Below, piece by piece: positions 45,717-55,648 of a stretch of 64,000 bases of DNA (positions within the stretch are counted from its first letter, which is position 1; every line of letters starts with the position of its first letter). Origin of the DNA: Rhizobium leguminosarum (GTDB lineage Bacteria > Pseudomonadota > Alphaproteobacteria > Rhizobiales > Rhizobiaceae); the NCBI RefSeq assembly GCF_001679785.1, contig NZ_CP016286.1, positions 2,852,001 through 2,916,000 on the forward strand. The letters are read 5' to 3'. The translations under genes were made by a program, and so were the position numbers. A model generated the notes under the pieces. That model ran no database searches. It was given only the letters and a program-made list of their open reading frames with translations, and was not told where the DNA came from.

Positions 45717-47327
45717 TTAAACCAGCAGGTGCGACGCTTGGCTGCTATGGAACGCGTCCACATTGATATACACGCCGAGCGAGTCGGTATCGATGTGAGA
45801 AGCGCCATCAGAAATCTTGTATTGGAAGGATTCGCTAACCTTTCCGCTGAGACCGGCGATTTTCACCGCATCGACCGTATAGGTGTAATCACCATCGCTC
45901 TCCACATGGATGACGCCGTATTTCCCGGTCAGCGTCAGGCCATGCTTATCCACTGCACTGTCACCGAAGCGACGAAGCAGCACGGTTCCATTGATTGCGC
46001 TATCGTTTTCGAGGAGGTTGCCATGATAGGCACCGCCCGTATCCGTGGAGATTTTCAGGCTGTCATGGGCTGCGACAATCCTGGGAACTGCGACGGTGGG
46101 TGCGGTCGGAACCTGCACTTCGTCCGCGGGCGCCGGAGTGCTTGTCTGCGTCGGTGTTGACGGTTCCACAGGCGGCTCCACAACCGGCGTGGTAGGCGTC
46201 TCACTGTTGGACGGGGTGTCGCCACTCGTAGCGTCGAGTTCGGCCTGCGCTTGCTCCAGGGTCTTATTGTCGTTGATCAAGAAGCTGCCCTGGAGGGCAA
46301 TTGCGACGGGCATCGTCAACGTCGACACCGCGCTGTCGATGATATTTTCATGGAAAGAGCCTGATGCAGGCCTGTCCACCTTCAGCGCCGAGGACGACAG
46401 GTCGTCAAAGACATTACCATATATATCGATATCGGTGCGTGCATAACTTGGGTAACCTGCAGCGCTGATCGACACGCCCCAGACGCCGTCATGAATATAG
46501 TTTCCACTGATATCGTAATTTGTCGCATTGCCCTGATCGCCAAGGCCGATACCGTAGGACCAACTATAGCCGCCGTATCCCGAGATGTCGTTGTCGTGGA
46601 TGGCGATATTCGTGCCCGCGTTGGCACCTATCCCGAAACCGCCGCCGATCACGGTGTTGTCCTCGACTGCTGCATTTACAGCCCGAACAAGCACCAGGAC
46701 GCCCTTTGCGCTATTGGTCTCCGTCTGCTCTAGGTGGTTACCCTTGATCAGGATATTGCTGCTGTCGTTCAACTGAACGGCGTCTGCCGCAGCGCCCTGG
46801 CTGTTGATGACCAGATTATTAACGATGGTAACGCCAATCACTTTATCCATCCAGATGCCGTCTCCATTTACCCCGGAAATCTTGCTGTTCTCGATGGTAA
46901 TGTTCTGGCTGCTCTGGAAATTGACGGAACCGGGCTTGCCGGCAAGGCCGGTATTTTCGACCTCGACGTTGCGGACGGTCCAGTTGGAGACATTTCCCGC
47001 ATATATCGCCGCACCGCCGGTATCAGCAATCTTGATGTTCTCCACGATGATGTTTGAAGCCTTCGAGCCGTGGATGCCGTCATTGCTACTGTGAATGACC
47101 GGCGCATCGCCAACGCCGTAACTGCCAATTGTAATCGGAGAGCTGACGGTGCCGGAGTATTTCAGGTCGAATTGCTCGTTAAACACGCTTCCGGCGGCAA
47201 GCAGCACGCTGTCTCCCGGCTTTAGCCTCAAGGATTCGACAGCGGAAAGTGTCGCGAAAGCCGACTGCTCGCTCACTCCACTGTTCTGATTGGATCCTGT
47301 TGCGGAATTTACATAGTAGACGGTCAC
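45717..47327 (-). CDS. plyA: Parallel beta-helix glycanase-like protein with C-terminal Rap domain (PlyA/PlyB-like)
   Basis: The 536-residue product uses a GTG start with GGAGA eight bases upstream. Residues about 1-360 form a right-handed beta-helix (repeats such as ASNIIVENIKI, SSQNITIENSKISG, SSNILIKGNHLEQ), the fold of polysaccharide lyases. Residues about 370-430 are a Pro/Thr/Ser linker. Residues about 435-530 form one Ra/cadherin-like domain (NLLENDSAINGTVLLRRFGD, YGVIHVESDGDYTYTVDAVK, QYKISDGASHIDTD), the same module as in RapA2. It is next to prsD, the place of plyA in R. leguminosarum. There is no signal peptide, consistent with type I export. Its exact catalytic residues cannot be assigned here. 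Confidence 0.7.
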   Translation of the reverse strand: MTVYYVNSATGSNQNSGVSEQSAFATLSAVESLRLKPGDSVLLAAGSVFNEQFDLKYSGTVSSPITIGSYGVGDAPVIHSSNDGIHGSKASNIIVENIKIADTGGAAIYAGNVSNWTVRNVEVENTGLAGKPGSVNFQSSQNITIENSKISGVNGDGIWMDKVIGVTIVNNLVINSQGAAADAVQLNDSSNILIKGNHLEQTETNSAKGVLVLVRAVNAAVEDNTVIGGGFGIGANAGTNIAIHDNDISGYGGYSWSYGIGLGDQGNATNYDISGNYIHDGVWGVSISAAGYPSYARTDIDIYGNVFDDLSSSALKVDRPASGSFHENIIDSAVSTLTMPVAIALQGSFLINDNKTLEQAQAELDATSGDTPSNSETPTTPVVEPPVEPSTPTQTSTPAPADEVQVPTAPTVAVPRIVAAHDSLKISTDTGGAYHGNLLENDSAINGTVLLRRFGDSAVDKHGLTLTGKYGVIHVESDGDYTYTVDAVKIAGLSGKVSESFQYKISDGASHIDTDSLGVYINVDAFHSSQASHLLV

Positions 47328-48019
47328 GCCCGTGATCTCCCAAAGATACTGGAAAATCTTTTACCCGCGGACCTCTCTCTGCCTGCTAAAATGGAACACT
47401 AAAATGCGTTCTATCTCGCGATAATTCTTACGCTCCCCCACAAAACATCTTCGTTTCTCGAATATTTTGCATTGCAACAAAAATTGCGTCGCACAGTTAT
47501 GACGATGTTACCCAATATCTCTAGTGTAAATAAGATTATTCTCCACGCATCGCATACTATTTTACGCCAATTGCGTTTCGAGAGAAACATTACTTGACAA
47601 ACAAATGTTACAAAATCATGACATCGGTTACTTCGTCGAAAAGCAGACGCCGGTGCGGGAACCGAAGCAAGATTGAGATCTCAAGCTGTAGCCCGTAGTG
47701 ATTATATCAACATCTCATCTGCGCATAAGCACCTCCGCGTATTCTTATAAATTGCCCCTGAATAAACATTCTTCTCCTCTGAAGAAACAGAGGTCCGAAT
47801 CTACCATTTCGTATTTTCACTTATTATTAACGTAATAATTACCATGCGTTTCATCGCCTTATGCGTGCTACAGATGTGTCATTATTGTACAACACACTCG
47901 AAAATGTTCACTTGCTGTTAATTGCACCCTTGACTCTCTGTATTAAGATATCCTTAATCGGCCAGCTCGCTAAAGGTCAGAATTGACCTAGCAAAGAAAC
48001 AATTCGAGGAGAGACAGTA
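47328..48019. promoter_or_regulatory. Divergent AT-rich regulatory region
   Basis: About 690 bases lie between the divergent plyA-like and rapA2-like genes. Base composition is low in GC, with TATTGTACAACACACTCG-type runs. A candidate promoter for rapA2 is listed separately. I found no frame with coding character. The length suggests several binding sites or a small RNA. Confidence 0.4.
47930..47958 (+). promoter_or_regulatory. Candidate promoter of the RapA2-like gene
   Basis: TTGACT at 47930-47935 and CTTAAT at 47953-47958 are spaced by 17 bases, about 60 bases before the ATG at 48020. This fits a housekeeping promoter, but AT-rich DNA often contains such matches. A GAGGAGAG ribosome site follows just before the gene. 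Confidence 0.3.
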
Positions 48020-48715
48020 ATGGCTATCCATGCAACAGATGATAGTGCAACATTCCTGGAAACCGACGCTATTTCCGGAAATCTGCTGGCGAACGATACA
48101 TCCGATGGGAACTTGTTCCTTCGTTTCTTCGATCAGCAGGGCGTTGGCTCCAAGCAAGGCAACAGCCAGGTCACCGAGATCCAGGGCGATTACGGCACCT
48201 TCTTCGTCAAGCCGGACGGCAGCTATACCTATGTTCTGAGCGACGCTGCCAAAGTCGGCTTCACCAATGGTGAATTGCTCCAGGAGAAGGTCTCGTACAA
48301 GATCTCTGATGGTGCCGGTCACACGGATGTCGGTCTATTCACCCTGAATATTCAGGGCGTAAGCCAGGTAAAGCCGATCGCTGTCGACGACAACTACAGC
48401 TTCACCGAAGGCGACGCCATCAGCGGCAACGCCCTGGACAACGACATTGCCGGCGACAATGGCCACCTCTTCCTCCGCCTATTCGGCACCACGACCGTAA
48501 ACGGCGACCCGAGCGCAACAACCGACGTCGCAGGCACGTATGGTACGTTCCATGTAAAAGCGGATGGATCATTCACCTATGATCTGACAGCAGATATCGC
48601 TCCGGGGGACCAGGTCACAGAGACCATCCAGTTCTACAAGATCTCCGACGGCGAAGGCCACACCGACGCCGGCGTTCTGACACTCAACATCACTGGCGCG
48701 GACGCAGAAGTCTGA
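48020..48715 (+). CDS. rapA2: RapA2-like two-domain calcium-binding adhesin
   Basis: A 231-residue protein consisting of two Ra/cadherin-like domains, residues about 5-118 and 122-228. Each has SGNLLANDTSDGNLFLRFFD or SGNALDNDIAGDNGHLFLRL, then YGTFFVKPDGSYTYVL or YGTFHVKADGSFTYDL, and a KISDG(A/E)GHTD motif. RapA2 of R. leguminosarum has this size and layout, binds calcium, and attaches to exopolysaccharide. It carries no signal peptide and would be secreted by PrsDE. A good GAGGAGAG ribosome site precedes the ATG and a strong terminator follows. Confidence 0.8.
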   Translation: MAIHATDDSATFLETDAISGNLLANDTSDGNLFLRFFDQQGVGSKQGNSQVTEIQGDYGTFFVKPDGSYTYVLSDAAKVGFTNGELLQEKVSYKISDGAGHTDVGLFTLNIQGVSQVKPIAVDDNYSFTEGDAISGNALDNDIAGDNGHLFLRLFGTTTVNGDPSATTDVAGTYGTFHVKADGSFTYDLTADIAPGDQVTETIQFYKISDGEGHTDAGVLTLNITGADAEV

Positions 48716-48737
48716 TCATCAATAGCCAATCAAAAAG

Positions 48738-48771
48738 CAACGCCCGCCGCGCAGCCTGCGGGCGTTGTTTT
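48738..48771 (+). terminator. Rho-independent terminator after the RapA2-like gene
   Basis: CAACGCCCGC (48738-48747) pairs with GCGGGCGTTG (48758-48767) over ten bases, loop of ten bases, followed by TTTT. It lies 22 bases past the stop codon and also separates this gene from the converging unknown gene. Confidence 0.8.
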
Positions 48772-48863
48772 ATGCAAGTTGAATTCGGCCAAGAGAAAGA
48801 GCCGTAGCCGCTCAGCCTGTCGGCCAAAAGCTTGGAACTTTCTATAAGAACCAGCCTCGATGA

Positions 48864-49568
48864 TTACTTGCTGCAACGCTGTCGGAACCGCGCCGTCGCG
48901 GCCTCTCCGACGCTCGTCCAGCTGCGATCGAAGATCGGGCGGAGCTGTGGGCTGATCTCTCTTATCGTGGCATTGACCCTGCAACGATCGCCCCGTTTCA
49001 GCATGGTCATGAGATCGCTATCGAGCGCGCGCTCTGCCGCGGCGAGTGTTGCATCGGTGAAATCGTTCCAGAAATAAAATCGCGTCAGGATCATCACCTG
49101 GTCGTACGGCGCAAGCGCAACCGAACGCTTCATCATTCCCGCGATCGAGGCCGGCTCTTCCGCAATTGTCGACTGTACGGCCGCAAGACGAAGCCAAAAA
49201 TTGCTGTTCGTCGGCATACACGAAAGCGCATGCCGCAGATACTGGCGCGCACTCGAGGCCGCAGCGGCCCAGCCGTCGTAATTGACATTGACATTCTGCC
49301 GATCGAGTTGCGCCAGAACGAGGGTTACGCCAGCAGCCACGATGTCGGATCGACAATAGTGTCCGTCAACGACCTCGACACTGCGCGACGCATATTTGGT
49401 CACGACATCATCCGCAACGGTCTCGCCACGCTCGATCCTTTCGGCGACGATCGAGATGCTGGCCGTTCTTATCGAAGCGTAGAGTTCTCGACCGGCCAGC
49501 ACCACCAAGACGACGGTGACGATAACGAAGGCGATCCTGGTAATCGAAACGGACTGACTGCGGAACAT
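48864..49568 (-). CDS. Membrane-anchored protein downstream of PssP
   Basis: The 234-residue product has one N-terminal helix (IAFVIVTVVLVVLAGRELYA) and a periplasmic part with four Cys. Helical repeats reminiscent of TPR (SARQYLRHALSCMPTNSNFW, AGMMKRSVALAPYDQ) follow. Its ATG overlaps the PssP stop by one base (TGATG), so it belongs to the pssT-pssN-pssO-pssP group and probably assists the export machine, but I do not know the family. The last codons end in QRCSK. Confidence 0.6.
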   Translation of the reverse strand: MFRSQSVSITRIAFVIVTVVLVVLAGRELYASIRTASISIVAERIERGETVADDVVTKYASRSVEVVDGHYCRSDIVAAGVTLVLAQLDRQNVNVNYDGWAAAASSARQYLRHALSCMPTNSNFWLRLAAVQSTIAEEPASIAGMMKRSVALAPYDQVMILTRFYFWNDFTDATLAAAERALDSDLMTMLKRGDRCRVNATIREISPQLRPIFDRSWTSVGEAATARFRQRCSK

Positions 49569-51844
49569 CAGCTTTCGGTATAGTATCGCGAATAACGCTT
49601 ATAATAATATTCGCTCGAACCGAATGTCCGGTAGAGTTTCATCTGCGACGGGTCGACCTTGGTCAAGATAGTACCGACGCATTTCGCATAGAGTTCCGGC
49701 TCGGACAGCAGGGTCGACTGCACAACCTTGCGCGATGTCTTTCCCCACTCGATAACGAAAACCACCGCATCAAGCTTCGAATTGATAGCGCGCGCATCCA
49801 CAACCGGCGCCAAGGGTGGCAGGTCGATAATAATATAATCGAAGCTTTGACGCGCCGTTTCAAGAAGCTGATCCATGCCGCGTGACGCAAGCAGCTCCGA
49901 CGAATGCGGAACACGATACCGTGCCACCGTCGGCAAAAATGCGAGCTTTGTTTTTGGATCGAGAAGGGTCAGATCCTTGAGCGGACGGCTGTCGACGATC
50001 GCCTCGAGCAAGCCGGCCTCGGCATGGCGGCCGATCGCCCGGGTGGCACCGGGATTGCGCATATCGCCATCGATAAGCAGGCAACGCGCACCCTGCATTG
50101 CCAGGAGCTTGGCAAAATTGATGGATGTCGTCGACTTGCCCTCGCCGGGCAAGCTCGACACGACGCCGATGACCTTACAGCGCTGATCGGCAGCACTGAG
50201 GTCGATGGCAATCTTGGCGCTTCGAAGCGTCTCGGCAAATGCCGAGAGCGGATGCTCCTCGACATAGGTCGTCGTCTTCCCGCCCCTGGCGATGCTTCGC
50301 GGATTGCTGGGATCAACAAGCGTCGGATCGTCGACGTTGTTTTCAATCAGCGGCATGACACCGAGAGACTCGACATCGAGCACGTCCCGGACATCATCGC
50401 CGGTGCGGAAGAACCGATCCCGGAATTCGCGGAATGCAGCTATACCACATCCAAATGCACATCCCACGAACATCGCGAAAGCAACGACGAGAGCTCTCTT
50501 CGGAGCGCTCGGCTTCGTCGGCGTCTCCGCCGTCGTGATGATGCGCGCAGCGGTAATCGGAAAGCTCTGCTGTTGAATTGCTTCCTGGTAGCGTGTCAGG
50601 AAGCTCTGATAGAGATTCTTATAGGTATCGCGCGTGCGCTCGAGTTCACGAAGCTGCACCTGCGTTTCGCCAGCCGTTGCGGCAACGCCCGTCGCCTGCG
50701 TCACACTGTCGCGCAAAGAGTTTTCCCGCGATTTCGCGACCTGCAGCTCGCTTTGGTAGCTCTCGGCGATGCGGTTCAACTCATCGAACATGAGCCTTTT
50801 ATATTCTTCCATTTCCGCACGAAGCCGAACCGCCTGGACGTGATCGGGACCGAGCCGCGCCTCGATTTCGGTCTCGAGCTTGGAAGCCTCCAGATACTTC
50901 TTGCGCAGGTCGTTGGAAATGGAGCTATCGAGCACGTCCGTGACGATCGCATCGGTCTGCTTGGCGTCGATGATCGACTTGACGCGCGCATATCTTGCCT
51001 CGGCCTTCGCCGTCTCGGCCTGCGCATTGATCAATTGGGTATTGATCTCGGAAAGCTGCTGCTCGCTGATCAGCGTACCGGACCCGGCCTCGACAAGCCC
51101 ATGCTCGCCGCGGAACTTCTGAACAGCAAGGTCGGTGTCCAACGCCTGCTGCCGGAGCTCTTCGATACGCTCCTGCAGCCACTGGCCGGCCCGGCGTGTC
51201 GCCTCGTATTTCGAATTGAGCTTGTCGACGAGATAGACGTCGGCGATCGCAGCCGCGATATCACGCGCCAGATCGGGCGACTGCGCGGTATAGCTGACAT
51301 CGAGGACATAGGAGCGACCGACGCGTTCGACGTCGATATTGCCCGCGACGGTCTCCGCAGCGCTTCGCCGTTTCCTTTCCGGATCGGGTGCGACGGCTGC
51401 GTCATCGGCAAACCACGACCGAAAATTCACGAAGGATTTCAGCGTTGAGATAGAAAAAAGCGAGCTTTTCGGTGCCGTGAACACCGGATTGTCGACGAGT
51501 TTCAGTTTGTCGACAACAGCATAGGCGATGGTGTCGGACTTCAACAGCTCGACCTGACTGAGGACAGTACCTTCGTCATCGTCCATCTGGCCGAAAGCCG
51601 CCAGCTGGTTGATCACCTGGCTATCGCTGCGGTCGATCAGCACGCTGGTGTCGGCGGTGTAGACAGGCACCGAAGTCAGGACATACACAATGCCCAGAAT
51701 GGCAAAGGCGAAACCGCACGCCGCAACCATCCGCCACTGTCGGCGGGCGATTGCGATGAGCTTGTCGAAATCGATGAAATCAGCATCATTTCCGGTATCG
51801 CGGGAGGGGTCGATACGCGGTGTAAGTTTATCTGGCGATAGCAA
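49568..51844 (-). CDS. pssP: PssP, polysaccharide co-polymerase with BY-kinase domain
   Basis: A 758-residue Wzc-type protein. Residues about 25-480 contain two membrane helices around a Wzz domain with a long coiled coil (EARLGPDHVQAVRLRAEMEE). The cytoplasmic kinase domain follows: VVSSLPGEGKSTTSINFAKL (Walker A), LLIDGDMRNPG (A'), YIIIDLPPLAPV (B). The C-terminal tail is very Tyr-rich (SSEYYYKRYSRYYTES), as in autophosphorylating BY-kinases. It sets chain length and couples Wzy polymerisation to export. It follows pssO by 51 bases and is coupled to the next gene. Confidence 0.9.
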   Translation of the reverse strand: MLSPDKLTPRIDPSRDTGNDADFIDFDKLIAIARRQWRMVAACGFAFAILGIVYVLTSVPVYTADTSVLIDRSDSQVINQLAAFGQMDDDEGTVLSQVELLKSDTIAYAVVDKLKLVDNPVFTAPKSSLFSISTLKSFVNFRSWFADDAAVAPDPERKRRSAAETVAGNIDVERVGRSYVLDVSYTAQSPDLARDIAAAIADVYLVDKLNSKYEATRRAGQWLQERIEELRQQALDTDLAVQKFRGEHGLVEAGSGTLISEQQLSEINTQLINAQAETAKAEARYARVKSIIDAKQTDAIVTDVLDSSISNDLRKKYLEASKLETEIEARLGPDHVQAVRLRAEMEEYKRLMFDELNRIAESYQSELQVAKSRENSLRDSVTQATGVAATAGETQVQLRELERTRDTYKNLYQSFLTRYQEAIQQQSFPITAARIITTAETPTKPSAPKRALVVAFAMFVGCAFGCGIAAFREFRDRFFRTGDDVRDVLDVESLGVMPLIENNVDDPTLVDPSNPRSIARGGKTTTYVEEHPLSAFAETLRSAKIAIDLSAADQRCKVIGVVSSLPGEGKSTTSINFAKLLAMQGARCLLIDGDMRNPGATRAIGRHAEAGLLEAIVDSRPLKDLTLLDPKTKLAFLPTVARYRVPHSSELLASRGMDQLLETARQSFDYIIIDLPPLAPVVDARAINSKLDAVVFVIEWGKTSRKVVQSTLLSEPELYAKCVGTILTKVDPSQMKLYRTFGSSEYYYKRYSRYYTES

Positions 51845-51895
51845 TTTCGATCTCCAACAAAGGCGTCAAGCGCTAAGATCTAAGGGCAATTCCAG

Positions 51896-52609
51896 CTATT
51901 GTATGACCGGGACACTCTGACTCGTCGACTCCGTCGTATCGGTAGACGACTGCCCTCCCGCTCCGGTGCTGAGGATCGTCGTCGTTGAAGTTGACGATGA
52001 ATCATCTGCGCCGGCATTCGAAACCTTCAGCGTACCCGCTGTTGTCGCAGCGCCGTCGAACGGCGTACCATCGTCCGCTCCAGGCCCGGTTTGTCCAACT
52101 TGCCCGTCATTGCCGATGCCGGATGCGGCGGCGGCAGCACTTGCACCCGGGCCGAGGGCCGCGGTTCCACCTTCGGCAAGGACCTTTGCAAAGGCTGCAA
52201 GCAGCGGCGCCAGATTCGGATCGGCGCTCGCCGCCTCGGCAACAGCCTTTTCGATCGCCAGCTTGAATTGCGGATCCGTCACCTGGCAGCTGTTTGCGGC
52301 CCGTCCGAGACCGGAGCCGATAGCCGCCATCTGTGCGGCACTGGCCTTCTTGGCCTGCTCGATCACTGGCGACAGCGCATCATTGCTGCTTCCAACCAGC
52401 GCGCGAACACGCGATGACAAAACCAACGGATCGGACATGTCGAGCAGAACGGCCGGGCTAGTCGTAAATCCGCTGACATCGACGGAAGTCAGATTTGCCG
52501 GACCCAAGCAAGCTGCCGCAAAAGCGCTTGAATTCATGCCGGCAAACATCGCGACGACAATTCCGCTATATGCAAGCTTACGATAAACACCTGACCTTGC
52601 CATAACCAT
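51896..52609 (-). CDS. pssO: PssO, exported exopolysaccharide export protein
   Basis: This 237-residue protein has an N-terminal signal sequence (LAYSGIVVAMFAGMNSSAFA), a helical part (SPVIEQAKKASAAQMAAIGS, FKLAIEKAVAEAASADPNLA) and a C-terminal Gly/Ser/Thr-rich tail. This matches PssO, an outer-membrane-associated extracytoplasmic protein required for exopolysaccharide production in R. leguminosarum. It lies between pssN and pssP as there. An ATG two codons downstream is also possible. The tail (SSTDTTESTSQSVPVIQ) looks flexible. Confidence 0.8.
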   Translation of the reverse strand: MVMARSGVYRKLAYSGIVVAMFAGMNSSAFAAACLGPANLTSVDVSGFTTSPAVLLDMSDPLVLSSRVRALVGSSNDALSPVIEQAKKASAAQMAAIGSGLGRAANSCQVTDPQFKLAIEKAVAEAASADPNLAPLLAAFAKVLAEGGTAALGPGASAAAAASGIGNDGQVGQTGPGADDGTPFDGAATTAGTLKVSNAGADDSSSTSTTTILSTGAGGQSSTDTTESTSQSVPVIQ

Positions 52610-52683
52610 AGTCCTTCATCAAATCCGTTATATAGGCCGCCGGCATTGATCATCCGCGATCGATGCCGGCCCGCCTATTGCAA

Positions 52684-53895
52684 TCAATTTCCAAGATCCT
52701 GTACCGCGTTACGGGTATCATTCGCATCGTCGGCCACTCCGGAAACAGTGGATGATACCGAGTTCACGATGTCAAGGAACTTGACCAGTTCAACAGAGTC
52801 CGAATTGGAAATATAGATAATATCCTTGTCTTCCATCTTGAATTGCTGAACAGCAAACAGGGTTGCCGGGTCGCGCATATTCGCACGAATGATCACCGGA
52901 ACCATCTCACCCGCAAATCTCGTCGTGTCCACATGCATCGCTTGAACCGTTTTCTTCGGGACAAGACGATAGAGCAGGACCTGAGCCGGGTCGGCGCGGT
53001 CGTCGCGTAAGCCGCCAGCCTTGGCGATTGCCTCTCCAAGGGTCAGATCGGACTCTTCGAAATCGAAGCGACCGCTGACGCCTGCGGCACCGAGCGCAAG
53101 ATAGGTGCGGCGCTCATGATCGATCGAGATCGTATCATCCGGCGCAACATAGATATTTTCGGCCGGGTTCTTCAACAGCGTAGTGTAGGCGACGGTTGCC
53201 GTCTTGCCGCGGCGCTGCAGCGTCACATTCGTTTCGATATTGTTGGTCGTCAAACCGCCCGCAGCGGAAATGATATCGAGAACACGCTCACCGGCCGGGC
53301 TGATCTCAACGCGCTGGGGATTGTTGACATCACCGAGCACAGCAACCTGACTGGAGCGGCTTGTCGTTGTCGTGATAACCACCTGCGGTTCGATCGCGCG
53401 GCTCGCCAGGCGATCCTCGACGTCCTGCTCCACGGTCTCCTTCAGGCGACCGGCAGCCGGAACCCGGCCCGCGTAGGGAATTGTGATCGTCCCGTTTCTA
53501 TCGATGGTCTGCTCTGGCAGCGAGATGTAATTGCCGGGTCGGCTACCGGCATCGGACGGAATGAAGAGGCCGCCCGACTGGGCTTCGAAGATGGCGACCT
53601 GGACGACGTCGCCGTAACCGAGCGGAATTTCAGGCGCCCCGCCTCGACCACCACCAAACCCTTTGAACGAGGTCGGCTGGGGAGCGGTAAAATACGACAG
53701 GACGTTCTTGCTGAGATCAACCAGGGCGTAGTCGATACCGACGCGACGTTCCTTCGTTGTCACTTTCACTGCCGCATCACGATCAACGTCTTTGTGATCG
53801 GGACCGGATCTTGGCAACGAGGTGCAGCTTGCCAATATAGTCGTTAGCGCTACAACAATGGCGACGCGTGTACTACCGATACGAGAACAACCCAT
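52684..53895 (-). CDS. pssN: PssN, outer-membrane polysaccharide export lipoprotein (OPX)
   Basis: The ATG at 53895, with AGGG seven bases upstream, gives 403 residues and puts the lipobox (TTILASC) near residue 20, which a TTG at 53952 would displace. The Poly_export and SLBB repeats are visible: GYGDVVQVAIFEAQ, ISLPEQTIDRNGTITIPYAG, VAVLGDVNNPQRVEISPAGE, VLDIISAAGGLTTNN, and ALGAAGVSGRFDFEESDLTL. PssN is a lipoprotein that forms the outer-membrane exit with PssP. It precedes pssO by 74 bases. Confidence 0.88.
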   Translation of the reverse strand: MGCSRIGSTRVAIVVALTTILASCTSLPRSGPDHKDVDRDAAVKVTTKERRVGIDYALVDLSKNVLSYFTAPQPTSFKGFGGGRGGAPEIPLGYGDVVQVAIFEAQSGGLFIPSDAGSRPGNYISLPEQTIDRNGTITIPYAGRVPAAGRLKETVEQDVEDRLASRAIEPQVVITTTTSRSSQVAVLGDVNNPQRVEISPAGERVLDIISAAGGLTTNNIETNVTLQRRGKTATVAYTTLLKNPAENIYVAPDDTISIDHERRTYLALGAAGVSGRFDFEESDLTLGEAIAKAGGLRDDRADPAQVLLYRLVPKKTVQAMHVDTTRFAGEMVPVIIRANMRDPATLFAVQQFKMEDKDIIYISNSDSVELVKFLDIVNSVSSTVSGVADDANDTRNAVQDLGN

Positions 53896-54184
53896 AGAAT
53901 ACCCTGCGTTTACGCCCCTGAAGCTACTGCCCCGCGATCTGACAAAATACAAGACAATCCCCGATCAATAACACTGAAAGCCGATTAACATTCCCCTAAC
54001 TGTGGCAGGCTGGCAACGCCCAGCCTTTTGGGAAGCGAAAAACGACTTCGGTCCGACTTTTCTTGCGTCGCAACAATCCGAAGGCTGGACCCGCTATAAA
54101 ATTTCTAGGGTTTCAGAGTCAACCGTTCGCACCTGCACAATCGATCTTTTCCGAAAATCTTATTAAAATCCATCCTTTTAAACT

Positions 54185-55648
54185 TTACGTGGTTAACGGC
54201 CGCTCATATGCCATGTCCGCCTCTCCGTTGCTGCGTCCCAGGCATATCGCGACAACCGCACTCAGGAAGGCGGAGTAAAACACCGCAAAACCCGGTATCT
54301 GCAGCGAAAAATCGACCGCCGCATGAAGGGCGACCAAAATGGTCGCCGCCAGGCCCAGAAGAACATAGTGCCTGAGACGCCGTCTTTGGGCGAACCCGCG
54401 CCGGAACACTCTGGCAAGCACCGAGAAGGCAAGGACAGCCGCAATCGGGAACAATATTCCGAGGCCCAGAAATCCTTCAAGATAGAAATTATGCGCGCGG
54501 TCGAAGACCCCGAAAATTCCGCAAGCCGGATCGCGATAGGCGGAAAATACGGTCCGGAAGGTTCCGAGCCCCGTTCCCGTCAACCAATGATCCGAAATGG
54601 CACGCCATATGCCAGGCAGAATGCAAAACCGATCATCATCCTCGAGTCGCCGCTCTTGCGCGCGCAAAATCGCCTGGCCCGCAAACACCGTCAGCAGCAG
54701 CACGACGAAAGCAATCGCCGAGAGGAGCTTCAGCATCGAACGCCATCTTGGCGCCGGTCTCAGATGACGCCTCGAGCCGTTCCAATTGAGGACAAGCCAT
54801 GGAAAATAGATGAGAGCGGCAACAAAGGTCGCAAATATCCCGGCGCGCGAGCGGCTCAGCATCAGCGAGGTGAAGCATGCGCATAAGAGCAGGATATAGA
54901 TCCACGATCTCAAGAGAAGCGCGTTTCGGCCGGGCTCGCCGGGCGGATAGTTCGAATAGGCTCGGGTAACGTCCCTGACCAGGGTCAGCATCAGCAGCGT
55001 TCCAAGCCCGAGGAAGGTCGCGGCGGTATTGCGGTTGACAAAGACCGCAGTCAGGCTGTCGAGGTAGGCGCGTTTCTCCACGACGATCAGGACGTTGGGA
55101 AACAGCAAAAACTGCATCAGGCCGAAAACAGCGATGATGCCCGCCGTAAGCCCGAGCCCGGTGAGCACTTTCCGCGCGCGCTGGTCAGTATCGCATAAGA
55201 GCAGCCCGGTCAGAAATGTGACGAAAGGCAGGGCAACCCAGAGAATCGACGCGAGCGTGTCGGCCGGTTCGACCGAGATCGCCGCGGATTGCGCACCCGC
55301 CAGGTCACGCGCGGCATTCCAGGCAGGATTCGCCAACCAATTGGAGGGCAGTTCGATGGTTTGGATGAACGTCCAGCCCGCCAGTACGACGAGTAGAAAC
55401 AAAGCGATACTGAAAACCCATCTGCTTTGTCTCGGCTCTCCGAACAGCAGTCCCGAGATGATGGCAAGGGCAAACATCCCGATCGCGGAGAAGGCGAAGG
55501 CCAAGGGTGTAACGCTCCCGAACGGTATGAGAGTCAATATAACGAGGCCGATGAAGGCAAAAAGCAAAACCTCTCGCAAGACCCGCTTATTGATGAGATT
55601 GGAGAACATGTGAATTCGTTTACCAGAGTAGGCGGCGACCAAAGCCAT
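54185..55648 (-). CDS. pssT: PssT, Wzy-type polysaccharide polymerase
   Basis: The 487-residue protein has about 12 membrane helices (LREVLLFAFIGLVILTLIPF, SIALFLLVVLAGWTFI) and a large periplasmic loop with TAVFVNRNTAATFLGLG and LSRSRAGIFATFVAA, plus GTGLGTFRTVFSAYRDP and DRAHNFYLEGFLGLG, the O-antigen ligase/Wzy signature with His near a conserved loop. PssT is the exopolysaccharide polymerase of R. leguminosarum. It heads the minus-strand pssT-pssN-pssO-pssP series, 290 bases before pssN. A later ATG at 55609 is possible. Confidence 0.85.
   Translation of the reverse strand: MALVAAYSGKRIHMFSNLINKRVLREVLLFAFIGLVILTLIPFGSVTPLAFAFSAIGMFALAIISGLLFGEPRQSRWVFSIALFLLVVLAGWTFIQTIELPSNWLANPAWNAARDLAGAQSAAISVEPADTLASILWVALPFVTFLTGLLLCDTDQRARKVLTGLGLTAGIIAVFGLMQFLLFPNVLIVVEKRAYLDSLTAVFVNRNTAATFLGLGTLLMLTLVRDVTRAYSNYPPGEPGRNALLLRSWIYILLLCACFTSLMLSRSRAGIFATFVAALIYFPWLVLNWNGSRRHLRPAPRWRSMLKLLSAIAFVVLLLTVFAGQAILRAQERRLEDDDRFCILPGIWRAISDHWLTGTGLGTFRTVFSAYRDPACGIFGVFDRAHNFYLEGFLGLGILFPIAAVLAFSVLARVFRRGFAQRRRLRHYVLLGLAATILVALHAAVDFSLQIPGFAVFYSAFLSAVVAICLGRSNGEADMAYERPLTT

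Noticed and set aside
49904..51448. 514-codon plus-strand frame opposite pssP
   Set aside because: Its translation shows no family motif, while the opposite strand has a complete Wzc protein.
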